Positions 26,471 through 33,192 of a stretch of 33,192 bases of DNA are shown here, piece by piece (the stretch's first letter is position 1; each line of letters begins with the position of its first letter). Source of the stretch: an uncultured Clostridia bacterium (lineage in GTDB: Bacteria > Bacillota > Clostridia > TANB77 > CAG-508). Below the pieces are notes generated by a model, which was not told the origin of the DNA, ran no database searches, and was given only the letters and a program-made list of their open reading frames with translations. The position numbers and the translations under genes are program-made. The DNA lies in the NCBI GenBank assembly GCA_944386685.1, contig CALXCA010000025.1, positions 1 through 33,192 on the forward strand, in the 5' to 3' direction.

Positions 26471-26482
26471 TATTTACATCTC

Positions 26483-27376
26483 CTATTCATTTTTTATATC
26501 TTTTTTCTGAAATAATATTAATGATAAAATATCAATTATAATTGCGAAAACAATTAATATTATTGGTGAATATGCAATATTATAATAATTAAATATAATA
26601 TATATTCCTAAAGAAATTAGAATATTTAATGCTATATTACTTGTAAATGCACTAATTAGTATACTTATAGAAATTAATAAAATATATAATGATATTTTAT
26701 TAATAATTAAATTTAACATGTAATAAGTTAAGTTCATAACATCTATATTTTGAGATGATTTATTGTATATTATTGCATCTAAATTATAACTATCAAATCC
26801 AAATATTAAACCACCAACTATATATTGCAATAAAACCATACATACTATAATTATAATTACAAGAAATATATTTGTTATTATTTTTGAACACATAATCTTT
26901 GTTCTTTTATGAGGCTTTACAAATAAGTTTTTTATTGTTCTTTTGCTATATTCTTCAGAAATAATTGTACTAGATATTGCTATAACTATAAAAACAAAAA
27001 TGATTTCAAAATTGTCAAAAATTTTCATTAATATTATTCTTGCATCTTTTGGCACTGGTGCATTTGTATTTTCTGTATTTAATAATATATTATATTGAAT
27101 ATTATTTTCAAAAGCATATTTTTCAAGAGCAATTCTTTCAATAATTTCTTCATATTTTTCATCATCTATATTTTTTTGATACTCCAAATATAGTTTATCT
27201 CTTTCATATCCTTTTTCATATTGTTTTACAATATCATCAACTTTTGGATTTGTTATTTTTTGAACTATACTATAACCTACTATCATTAAAATTCCTATTA
27301 ATAGTAATATGTATATATTTTTTCTTCTAAATATTTTTATTAATTCATTTTCTATTAATTCATTCACTTTTTTCAA
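26483..27376 (-). CDS. ABC-2 type transporter permease, small subunit
   Basis: 297 residues. N-terminal helix in IFRRKNIYILLLIGILMIVG, a shorter extracytoplasmic segment (about 100 residues) and five further helices. VKPHKRTKIMCSKI and LLQYIVGGLIFGFDSYNLD mirror the larger permease. The start is TTG, supported by AAAGGAG five to six bases ahead; no ATG with a ribosome site exists nearer the family N-terminus. First gene of the operon permease, ATPase, permease, S66 peptidase, behind the promoter at 27402-27430. Confidence 0.86.
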   Translation of the reverse strand: MKKVNELIENELIKIFRRKNIYILLLIGILMIVGYSIVQKITNPKVDDIVKQYEKGYERDKLYLEYQKNIDDEKYEEIIERIALEKYAFENNIQYNILLNTENTNAPVPKDARIILMKIFDNFEIIFVFIVIAISSTIISEEYSKRTIKNLFVKPHKRTKIMCSKIITNIFLVIIIIVCMVLLQYIVGGLIFGFDSYNLDAIIYNKSSQNIDVMNLTYYMLNLIINKISLYILLISISILISAFTSNIALNILISLGIYIIFNYYNIAYSPIILIVFAIIIDILSLILFQKKDIKNE

Positions 27377-27401
27377 CCTTTCTCCTTTATTTTCTAAATA
27401 A

Positions 27402-27430
27402 ATATTACCATATTAGTTTAATATTTTCAA
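27402..27430 (-). promoter_or_regulatory. Promoter of the ABC transporter operon
   Basis: Minus strand: -35 TTGAAA (27425-27430), 17-base spacer, -10 TAATAT (27402-27407) with TG one base upstream. The leader is about 20 bases and holds the ribosome site of the first permease. Confidence 0.6.
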
Positions 27431-27468
27431 TAAAAAGAAAAAATTTCTAAAAGTAAATTTTGAGGAAC

Positions 27469-27510
27469 AAAAAACTACCTGTTGAGTTCAGTTTCAACAG
27501 ATAGTTTTTT
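27469..27510. terminator. Terminator after tsf
   Basis: AAAAAACTA-C-CTGTTGA pairs with TCAACAG-A-TAGTTTTTT around a short loop, one mismatch in the stem. A and T runs on both flanks allow use in either direction. It begins just past the tsf stop. Confidence 0.8.
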
Positions 27511-27518
27511 ATTAACTA

Positions 27519-28394
27519 TTATTTTAATTGTTTCATAACTTCTTCTGCGAAGTTTTCTTCTTTTTTCTCTATTCCTTCGCCTGTTTCAAATCTTGCAAAT
27601 TCAACAACTTTTGCATCTTTTAAAATATTAGAAACTTTTTGGCTTGGGTCTTTAACAAATTCTTGGTCAACTAAACAAATTTCTTCATAGAATTTATTAA
27701 TTCTTCCCATAACTATTTTTTCTGCTATAGCTTCTGGTTTTCCTTCATTCATTGTTTGTGCTTTTAAAATTTCTTTTTCTTTTTCTAATCTTTCTGCTGG
27801 AACTTGTTCTCTACTTACATATTCTGGTCTTGCAGCAGCTATTTGCATACAAACATCTTTTGCTAGTTCTTTACTTCCTGAAGTCATATCTACTAAAACA
27901 GCTATTTTTCCATCTCCATGAATATATTTTTCTATTAAACCATCTGTTGTCTCAAATCTAGCAAATCTTCTTATTGATATATTTTCACCAATTGTAGCTA
28001 TTTTTCCAACTAATGCTTCGTTAACTGTTTTTCCATCTTCAAATATAGCTGGTTCATTTAATAAATCTTCAACTGTTTTTGGATTATTTTTTACTACTTG
28101 TTTTGCAACATCCATAACAAATTTTCTGAATTCTTCATTTTTTGCAACAAAGTCTGTTTCAGAATTTACTTCTACTATAGCTCCAACTTTTTCATCATCA
28201 GAAATATATGCTTCTACCATTCCTTCTGCAGCAACTCTTCCAGATTTTTTAGCAGCTTTTGCTATTCCTCTTTCACGTAAAAGTTCTGATGCTTTTTCTA
28301 AATCTCCATCTGTTTCTGTTAATACTTTTTTGCAGTCCATCATTCCTGCACCTGTTTTTTCTCTAAGTTCTTTTACTAATGCAGCTGTAACCAT
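27519..28394 (-). CDS. tsf: Translation elongation factor Ts
   Basis: Nucleotide exchange factor that regenerates EF-Tu-GTP. The N-terminal UBA-like domain reads VKELREKTGAGMMDCKKVL. The exchange motif TDFVAKNEEFRKFV follows, then two core subdomains and the EKIVMGRINKFYEEICLVDQ region. 291 residues, normal for Firmicutes. ATG start with an excellent AAAGGAGGAATT. Downstream of rpsB as in nearly all bacteria, with a hairpin between them that could lower read-through. Confidence 0.97.
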   Translation of the reverse strand: MVTAALVKELREKTGAGMMDCKKVLTETDGDLEKASELLRERGIAKAAKKSGRVAAEGMVEAYISDDEKVGAIVEVNSETDFVAKNEEFRKFVMDVAKQVVKNNPKTVEDLLNEPAIFEDGKTVNEALVGKIATIGENISIRRFARFETTDGLIEKYIHGDGKIAVLVDMTSGSKELAKDVCMQIAAARPEYVSREQVPAERLEKEKEILKAQTMNEGKPEAIAEKIVMGRINKFYEEICLVDQEFVKDPSQKVSNILKDAKVVEFARFETGEGIEKKEENFAEEVMKQLK

Positions 28395-28516
28395 TTAAAA
28401 TTCCTCCTTTTATATTTTTTATTAATCTATTAATAAGATTAATTTTCAAATTTAATATCTATTTTTTAGTTTTTAGAAGTTTAATTTGTTCTCGCCTTGT
28501 ATAAAATTATAAAAAT

Positions 28517-28543
28517 AGAGTAGAGCAGTTAGAGCCCTACTCT
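28517..28543 (-). terminator. Hairpin between rpsB and tsf
   Basis: On the minus strand AGAGTAGGGC / GCTCTACTCT form ten pairs, one of them G-U valid only on this strand, around the loop TCTAACT, followed by ATTTTTATAATTTT. It probably acts as a partial terminator that sets the rpsB to tsf ratio. Confidence 0.65.
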
Positions 28544-28569
28544 TTTATAATAAATTTATTTTTATAAAC

Positions 28570-29352
28570 TTATTCTTCTACTTTTTCTTCAGCATTTGCA
28601 ACAACTTGTTCCATTGAATTTTCTTCTTCTACTGGTTGTTGTTCTTCACTTTCTGCTGTTTCAAAGCTTTCTCCTTGTTTTCCTTCTATGATTGCATTTG
28701 CCATAACATCTGCAATTAAGCTTACAGATCTTATTGCATCATCATTTCCTGGAATTGGGTAATCTAATTCTTGTGGATTGCAGTTTGTGTCTACAATTCC
28801 TACAACTGGAATGTTTAATTTTTTAGCTTCTAATATAGCTATTCTTTCTTTTTTAGGATCTACTAAGAATATTACTCCTGGTAATTTATCCATTTCTTTA
28901 ATTCCACCAAGATTTTTTTCTAGTTTGTCCATTTCTTTCTTTAATAATATTACTTCTTTTTTTGGTAATACATCAAATGTACCGTCTTGTTCCATTGTTT
29001 CTAAGTCTTTTAATCTTTGAATTCTTTTTTGGATTGTATCAAAGTTTGTTAGCATTCCTCCTAACCATCTTTGATTTACATAGAACATTCCACTTTTTTC
29101 TGCTGCATCTTTCATGCATTCTTGAGCTTGCTTTTTTGTTCCAACAAATAGAACTGTTTTTCCTTCTTCTACTTGTTCTTTGATGAATTCATATGCTTCA
29201 TCAATTTTTTTTGAAGCTTTTTGTAAGTCGATTATATGGATTCCATTTCTAGCTTGAAATATATATTCAGCCATTCTTGGATCCCATCTTCTTGTTTGAT
29301 GTCCGAAATGAACACCTGCTTCTAGTAATTGTTTCATTGCAACTACTGACAT
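28570..29352 (-). CDS. rpsB: Small-subunit ribosomal protein uS2
   Basis: 30S protein required for binding S1 and for translation initiation. Typical opening [27 protein letters not shown], then [26 protein letters not shown] and the C-terminal [25 protein letters not shown]. It ends in an acidic Glu/Gln-rich tail as in many Clostridia. I chose the ATG at 29352 (260 residues). GGGAGGAATT lies in front and the family N-terminus matches; a longer in-frame reading from 29433 adds a sequence foreign to S2. About 107 bases of leader separate it from its promoter. Confidence 0.97.
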   Translation of the reverse strand: MSVVAMKQLLEAGVHFGHQTRRWDPRMAEYIFQARNGIHIIDLQKASKKIDEAYEFIKEQVEEGKTVLFVGTKKQAQECMKDAAEKSGMFYVNQRWLGGMLTNFDTIQKRIQRLKDLETMEQDGTFDVLPKKEVILLKKEMDKLEKNLGGIKEMDKLPGVIFLVDPKKERIAILEAKKLNIPVVGIVDTNCNPQELDYPIPGNDDAIRSVSLIADVMANAIIEGKQGESFETAESEEQQPVEEENSMEQVVANAEEKVEE

Positions 29353-29465
29353 TTTTAATTCCTCCCTTTTTTGTTTTTTCTTCCATAAAGTATCATCATT
29401 TATTTGGACCTTATTTTTTAGGCACTCCCCCATAAACTACTCTTTATGTGTTTTTTACGTACAAT

Positions 29466-29493
29466 ATTATATCACTTTTTTTAGATAAGTCAA
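29466..29493 (-). promoter_or_regulatory. Promoter of rpsB-tsf
   Basis: Minus strand: -35 TTGACT (29488-29493), 16-base spacer, -10 TATAAT (29466-29471) with TG one base upstream. The leader has a small stem CATAAA / TTTATG and could be the site of S2 autoregulation, though I do not recognise a described S2-binding motif. Confidence 0.65.
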
Positions 29494-29548
29494 TACTTTC
29501 AAGGATAAAATTATTTTTTTATGCCTATAAAGTAAATTTTTCTTATGT

Positions 29549-29577
29549 TTGCAATTTTACCCAAAATATGTTATAAT
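29549..29577 (+). promoter_or_regulatory. Promoter of the plus-strand small gene
   Basis: TTGCAA (29549-29554), 17-base spacer, TATAAT (29572-29577) preceded by TG one base upstream. Divergent from the rpsB promoter. Confidence 0.65.
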
Positions 29578-29646
29578 TAGAAGTGTTAGCATTTATTGTA
29601 ACCAAAAATTAATCAATAAATTAGACATTTGAAAGGATGTTAATTA

Positions 29647-29979
29647 ATGGGATTATTAGTAGTAATATATATATTAATATTTATAATTTTTGCATTATGT
29701 GTTTTTGCAGTAATGCAAATAAAGCTTGCAGGAATAGATGTAAAAGATTTCTGGAGTTTTATTGAAGCAAACCAAATTTTAGATAAGTTATATGAATTTT
29801 CACAAAAATATAAGACTTTAACACCTCAACAACAAGTTGTATATTTAATGGAAGCAGAAAAAGTTTTTAAAGCTTTTGATAAAATTCCTGATATTGTGTG
29901 GGAAGATGAATTTAAAAAATATGATGAAGTTTTAAAAAAATATAAGGAGATAAAATTAGAAAAATGGATATCAAATTAA
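29647..29979 (+). CDS. Small single-pass membrane protein, unknown function
   Basis: 110 residues and the only convincing plus-strand gene. One N-terminal helix (about 3-25, LLVVIYILIFIIFALCVFAV) with few positive charges before it, then a soluble helical region rich in Lys, Glu and aromatic residues (KDFWSFIEANQILDKLYEFSQKY, EAEKVFKAFDKIPDIVWEDEFKKYDEVLKKY). The shape suggests a membrane-tethered cytoplasmic helical domain. No family recognised. ATG with GAAAGGATG at good spacing and a strong promoter. Its stop codon lies in the loop of the terminator that it shares with clpC. Confidence 0.8.
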   Translation: MGLLVVIYILIFIIFALCVFAVMQIKLAGIDVKDFWSFIEANQILDKLYEFSQKYKTLTPQQQVVYLMEAEKVFKAFDKIPDIVWEDEFKKYDEVLKKYKEIKLEKWISN

Positions 29980-29990
29980 TATCCATTTTT
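29960..29990. terminator. Shared bidirectional terminator
   Basis: AAAAATGGATAT / ATATCCATTTTT, 12 perfect pairs and a 7-base loop, between converging genes: the plus-strand small gene and clpC. T runs exist on both strands. Confidence 0.8.
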
Positions 29991-30011
29991 TATTTTAACT
30001 AGATATATTAT

Positions 30012-32420
30012 TTAATTTAGTTTAAATACAAATTCTTTATTTCTTTCAATTTTTCCATTCAGAATTTCTTCAGCTATTTTATCTTCAACTAATTCTTGTA
30101 TAGTTCTTCTTAATGGTCTTGCACCATAATTTTTATCTATCTTAGTTTTTGATATATCTTCAGCAACAGAAGAATCTATTTTTACCAAATAATTTTTTTC
30201 TTTTAACCTATTTTCTACTTGTTTTAACATTATTTGTACAATTTGTATTATCTCATTTTCTTCTAGCTTATGAAATACAATTATTTCATCTATTCTATTT
30301 ATAAATTCTGGTCTAAATTCTCTTTTTAATTCTTTCATAATCTCTTCTTTTGTAGACTCATATTCTTTTGTATTTGAATTTTTATCACTCTCAAAGCCTA
30401 ATACCTTTTTATCAGTAATATATCTTGCACCAATATTAGAAGTCATTATAATAATTGTATTTTTAAAATCAACTTCTCTTCCTTGTGAATCTGTTAATCT
30501 ACCATCTTCTAATATTTGTAATAATAAATTCATTACATCTTGATGAGCTTTTTCTATTTCATCAAATAAAATTAGAGAATATGGCTTTCTTCTAACTTTT
30601 TCTGTTAATTTACCTCCATTGTCAAATCCAACATATCCAGGAGGAGCTCCTATAATTTTAGATATAGAATGAGGTTCCATATATTCAGACATATCTAATC
30701 TTATCATTGCACTTTCATTGTCAAATATACTTTCTGCTAAGGCTTTTGATAATTCTGTTTTACCAACTCCTGTTGGCCCAAGAAATAAAAATGAACCTAT
30801 AGGTCTATTAGGGTCATTTAGTCCAATCCTACCTCTTCTAATTGATTTAGAAACTGCTTCAACAGCTTCGTTTTGCCCTATTACTCTTTTATGCAAATTC
30901 TCTTCTAAATGTAACATTTTTTCATTTTCGTTTTCATTAAGTCTTTGTATTGGTATTCCTGTCCATTTAGAAATTACTTCTGCTATATTTTCTTCTCTTA
31001 TTTCTGTAATATCTAAATTTTTCTGTTTTTCCCATTTGTTTATATTTTCGTTTAATTGTTCCATTATTTCTTTTTCTCTATCTCTTAAATTAGCAGCTCT
31101 TTCAAATTGTTGATTATAAATTGACTCTTCTTTTTCTTTTTCAATTTTTTCTATTTCCTCTTGTAATTTTTTTATTTCATCTGGTTCAATAAATTTTCTT
31201 GTTCTAATTTTTGATGCAGATTCATCTATTAAATCTATTGCTTTATCAGGCAAATATCTATCTGTAATATATCTAATTGATAATTTTGTTGCAGATTTTA
31301 TTGCTTCATCTGTTATTTTTACATTATGGTGTGCTTCATATTTATCCCTTATTCCATACAAAATTTCAATTGTTTCCGCTTCTGTTGGTTCATCTACCTG
31401 GATTGTTGTAAATCTTCTTTCTAAAGCAGAATCTTTTTCTATATATTTTCTATATTCTTCTAATGTAGTAGCTCCAATTAACTGTATCTCTCCTCTTGCC
31501 AATAAGGGTTTTAATATATTTGCAGCATCTATTGCACCTTCTGCAGCACCAGCTCCAACTATTGTATGTATTTCATCTATAAATAATATTACATTTCCTA
31601 CCTTTTTTACTTCACTTAAAGCCTTTTTTATTCTATCCTCAAAATCTCCTCTATACTTAGTTCCAGCAACCATTCCAGAAAGGTCTAGGCTAACAATTCT
31701 TTTGTCTATTAAGTTTTGCGGAACACCTCCAACAACAATTCTTTCTGCCAATCCCTCTACAATAGCAGTTTTACCTACACCAGGTTCTCCAATTAAACAA
31801 GGATTATTCTTTGTTCTTCTTGATAAAATTTCTATTATTCTTTCTATTTCTTTCTCTCTTCCAATAATATTGTCAAATTTACCTTCTTCTGCTTTTTGTG
31901 TAATATCTTCTCCAAATTGATTTAAAATTGGTGTTTGAGAATTTTTATATTTATTATTTTTAATTTCTCTATTATTTTCTATATCTACCTCTTCATTAAT
32001 TACTTTTGCTATTTCATTATATATTTGTGGTATTTCTACATTTAATTCTAAAATTATTTTTGTTGCAATACTATCTTCTTCTTTTAATATTGCTAATAAC
32101 AAATGCTCTGTTCCTATATAATTATATCCTATTCTTCTGGCTTCTATAAAAGCATTTTCTAATATTCTTTTGCTTCTTGGAGTAAAACCTAAAGATTCTT
32201 GTATTTGCTTCCCATTTCCAAGCATTTCTTGAATTTCTTTTAACACTTTTTCTGGTGTAATTCCTTTATTTGTTAATACTTTAGAAGCAACACCTTCCCC
32301 TTCCTTAACAAGGCCATATAAAATATGTTCTGTTCCTATATAATTATGTCCTAATTCAATTGATTTATCATTTGCAATTTCAATAACCTTTTTTGCTCTA
32401 TTTGTAAATTTATAAATCAT
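30012..32420 (-). CDS. clpC: ATP-dependent Clp protease ATPase subunit ClpC
   Basis: AAA+ unfoldase that feeds ClpP and disaggregates proteins. Duplicated Clp-N repeats (about 1-145, each with NYIGTEH) are followed by D1 with Walker A GEPGVGKT (211-218), a middle domain with the UVR-like stretch NQQFERAANLRDREKEI (about 415-440) and D2 with GPTGVGKT. The ClpP-docking loop is in KVLGFESDK. 802 residues, typical of ClpC rather than ClpB (no long M domain). The usual ctsR-mcsA-mcsB neighbours are absent and I found no CtsR heptad repeat upstream. ATG start; the only ribosome site is AAGGAT, 11 bases upstream and inside a hairpin. Confidence 0.95.
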   Translation of the reverse strand: MIYKFTNRAKKVIEIANDKSIELGHNYIGTEHILYGLVKEGEGVASKVLTNKGITPEKVLKEIQEMLGNGKQIQESLGFTPRSKRILENAFIEARRIGYNYIGTEHLLLAILKEEDSIATKIILELNVEIPQIYNEIAKVINEEVDIENNREIKNNKYKNSQTPILNQFGEDITQKAEEGKFDNIIGREKEIERIIEILSRRTKNNPCLIGEPGVGKTAIVEGLAERIVVGGVPQNLIDKRIVSLDLSGMVAGTKYRGDFEDRIKKALSEVKKVGNVILFIDEIHTIVGAGAAEGAIDAANILKPLLARGEIQLIGATTLEEYRKYIEKDSALERRFTTIQVDEPTEAETIEILYGIRDKYEAHHNVKITDEAIKSATKLSIRYITDRYLPDKAIDLIDESASKIRTRKFIEPDEIKKLQEEIEKIEKEKEESIYNQQFERAANLRDREKEIMEQLNENINKWEKQKNLDITEIREENIAEVISKWTGIPIQRLNENENEKMLHLEENLHKRVIGQNEAVEAVSKSIRRGRIGLNDPNRPIGSFLFLGPTGVGKTELSKALAESIFDNESAMIRLDMSEYMEPHSISKIIGAPPGYVGFDNGGKLTEKVRRKPYSLILFDEIEKAHQDVMNLLLQILEDGRLTDSQGREVDFKNTIIIMTSNIGARYITDKKVLGFESDKNSNTKEYESTKEEIMKELKREFRPEFINRIDEIIVFHKLEENEIIQIVQIMLKQVENRLKEKNYLVKIDSSVAEDISKTKIDKNYGARPLRRTIQELVEDKIAEEILNGKIERNKEFVFKLN

Positions 32421-32431
32421 CTTATATAAAT

Positions 32432-32463
32432 ATCCTTATATTAAAATTTAAGTTTTTAAGGAT
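32432..32463 (-). promoter_or_regulatory. Hairpin masking the clpC ribosome site
   Basis: In the minus-strand RNA AUCCUUA (32463-32457) can pair with UAAGGAU (32438-32432), which contains the clpC Shine-Dalgarno AAGGAU. The loop can add an AAAA/UUUU pairing. Seven pairs, mostly A-U, would melt with rising temperature, as in an RNA thermometer. Confidence 0.35.
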
Positions 32464-32475
32464 TTACCTATAAAC

Positions 32476-32637
32476 CTATTTATTACTTTTTTTCTGTTTT
32501 GTTATTTTTGCTAATTCCTCTGCTTTTTTCTTTTGTTCTGGTAATGGAATCCATGCAAAATAAGATGATACAAATTCACCATATTGTGTTGCATCTTCTC
32601 CAACTTCTGGATGTGACTGTTTTTGTTTTTCACTCAT
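32476..32637 (-). CDS. Microprotein of 53 residues, unknown
   Basis: Reads MSEKQKQSHPEVGEDATQYG, continues EFVSSYFAWIPLPEQKKKAE and ends in a basic tail KITKQKKSNK. Hydrophilic with an aromatic patch in the middle, no membrane helix. ATG with GAAAGGAG ahead. The ribosome site lies in the hairpin at 32638-32676. Third in a row with spoVM and the 48-residue membrane protein. Not recognised; a sporulation role is only a guess from position. Confidence 0.65.
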   Translation of the reverse strand: MSEKQKQSHPEVGEDATQYGEFVSSYFAWIPLPEQKKKAEELAKITKQKKSNK

Positions 32638-32676
32638 AAAAAAGCACTCCTTTCATATAAGGTATGTGCTTTTTTT
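32638..32676 (-). terminator. Terminator-like hairpin overlapping a ribosome site
   Basis: AAAAAAGCAC and GTGCTTTTTT pair; inside, CCTT can pair with AAGG of the Shine-Dalgarno of the 53-residue gene. The U6 run on the minus strand ends at the base before its ATG. It looks like the terminator of spoVM that also shields the next ribosome site. Confidence 0.65.
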
Positions 32677-32690
32677 ATTTTTTTATTCAA

Positions 32691-32765
32691 TTAATCTTTA
32701 ATTCCAAATAATAATTTTACTATTCCTCTTAAACATTTTGGAACTTTTTTTACAACAATAGTCAT
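32691..32765 (-). CDS. spoVM: Stage V sporulation protein M (SpoVM)
   Basis: Only 24 codons. Residues 8-21 read VPKCLRGIVKLLFG, which parallels LPKFLGGIVRAMLG of Bacillus SpoVM, including the Pro that kinks the helix and the Gly-Ile-Val turn. In Bacillus the peptide is an amphipathic helix that recognises the convex forespore membrane and anchors SpoIVA, starting coat and cortex assembly. ATG with a near-perfect AAAAAGGAGGT ahead. It begins 22 bases after the 48-residue membrane protein gene, so the two are co-transcribed. Its presence argues for a spore-forming organism. Recognition is by eye from a very short sequence. Confidence 0.82.
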   Translation of the reverse strand: MTIVVKKVPKCLRGIVKLLFGIKD

Positions 32766-32787
32766 ATGTACCTCCTTTTTCGCTTTT

Positions 32788-32934
32788 TTAGCAGAGTAGC
32801 CATAATATACCTACAAGTATTACTATTACTCCTATTAAAAAGAGCCACCCAGTTATTGGAAGGAATAATGCCAGCAAAATACCTAATCCTAGTCCTACTA
32901 GACATACTCCTAATGTCTTTTTTAAAATTTTCAT
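32788..32934 (-). CDS. Two-helix membrane microprotein, co-transcribed with spoVM
   Basis: 48 residues. The basic start MKILKKTLGV is followed by two hydrophobic segments, about 9-25 (GVCLVGLGLGILLALFL) and 30-47 (LFLIGVIVILVGILWLLC), joined by a short turn PITGW. It is a helical hairpin with both ends in the cytoplasm by the positive-inside rule. ATG with GGAGGAAATC at good spacing. No named family recognised. Because it lies 22 bases ahead of spoVM, a function at the forespore or mother-cell membrane is plausible but inferred. Confidence 0.75.
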   Translation of the reverse strand: MKILKKTLGVCLVGLGLGILLALFLPITGWLFLIGVIVILVGILWLLC

Positions 32935-32959
32935 TATGATTTCCTCCAACTTTTTATAT

Positions 32960-32994
32960 ATTATATTAATTTAAAGAAAAAATGTGATTTTATG
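32960..32994 (-). promoter_or_regulatory. Candidate promoter of the spoVM unit
   Basis: Two overlapping readings on the minus strand. One is ATCACA (32983-32988), 17 bases, TATAAT (32960-32965), a weak -35 sigma-A type. The other is CATAAAAT (32994-32987), close to a sigma-E -10 box but without a clear -35. A mother-cell sigma-E promoter would be expected for spoVM; the sequence does not settle it. Confidence 0.3.
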
Positions 32995-33076
32995 TAGAAT
33001 TTTATTTATTCTAATTTTTATTATTTCTTCTATCATATTCAATAAATTTTTTTAATATGATTATTTAAGACTAAAA

Positions 33077-33192
33077 GGGACCATTCCTAACAGAAAAAGG
33101 GACCGACCCCAACAAAAAAAGGGACCGACCCCAACAAAAAAAGGGACCGACCCCAACAAAAAAAGGGACCGACCCCAACAAAAAAAGGGACC
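33077..33192. repeat. 22-bp tandem array, cut by the window end
   Basis: GGGACC recurs at 33077, 33099, 33121, 33143, 33165 and 33187, an exact 22-base period. Units from 33099 on begin GGGACCGACCCCAACAAAAA and are essentially identical. The first unit (33077-33098) is degenerate. On the minus strand each unit reads GGGGTCGGTCCC followed by T7, a short stem with a T run, like a row of mini-terminators. There are no spacers, so it is not CRISPR. The end of the array is not visible. Confidence 0.9.

Noticed and set aside
32421..32475. CtsR operator upstream of clpC
   Set aside because: No GGTCAAA heptad repeats are present on either strand.
33077..33192. CRISPR array
   Set aside because: The units abut with an exact 22-base period and contain no variable spacers; no cas genes are present.

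Overview
The window is very A+T-rich DNA (roughly a quarter G+C by eye) that uses TGA as a stop codon. Shine-Dalgarno sites are strong (AAAGGAG, GGAGG) and the start codons are ATG with several TTG. The gene set suggests an anaerobic, low-G+C, spore-forming firmicute of the class Clostridia. The pointers are a two-iron superoxide reductase (desulfoferrodoxin), a SufCBDSU system, GdpP/RplI/DnaB, ClpC, and a 24-codon spoVM gene. I cannot name a genus. Almost every gene is on the minus strand, so transcription runs from high to low coordinates; the one clear exception is a small membrane-anchored protein at 29647-29979.

Layout. 68-9430: housekeeping block (ftsH, tilS, dnaB, rplI, gdpP, mgtE, desulfoferrodoxin). 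9570-12226: an accessory island with an unrecognised HExxH metallopeptidase and a 77-residue partner, bounded on both sides by ends of a palindromic MITE-like repeat; a related full copy lies at 7330-7538. 12231-19260: iron-sulfur and tRNA thiolation block, in transcription order regulator, sufC, sufB, sufD, sufS, then sufU and mnmA behind their own promoter and a riboswitch-like leader. 19281-22588: AI-2E-family permease, exodeoxyribonuclease III and a frameshifted HipA/CtkA-like kinase. 22589-23291: an almost pure A/T tract containing a 22-bp tandem repeat. 23292-27430: an ABC-2 export operon (two paralogous permeases around one ATPase) ending with an S66/MccF-like peptidase. 27469-29493: tsf and rpsB. 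29549-32463: the plus-strand small protein and clpC, whose ribosome site may be masked by a hairpin. 32476-32934: three microproteins, including SpoVM. 33077-33192: a 22-bp tandem array running off the window end.

Functional picture. The suf genes appear to be headed by an unusual DtxR-fold repressor. It has lost most of the canonical metal ligands and gained a C-terminal Cys-x8-Cys-x2-Cys motif. A perfect consensus promoter carries a perfect 18-bp inverted repeat over its start point just upstream, which suggests autoregulation of Fe-S assembly. SufS and SufU would supply sulfur both for clusters and for MnmA, the tRNA 2-thiouridylase encoded directly after sufU. The sufU-mnmA leader can be folded into a closing helix, an internal hairpin, a terminator and a mutually exclusive anti-terminator. 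This leader and the Cys-bearing DtxR-like regulator are the two signals I consider most likely to be undescribed.

Limits: everything was read by eye. No similarity search, folding program or expression data was used. Repeat copy number outside the window is unknown.
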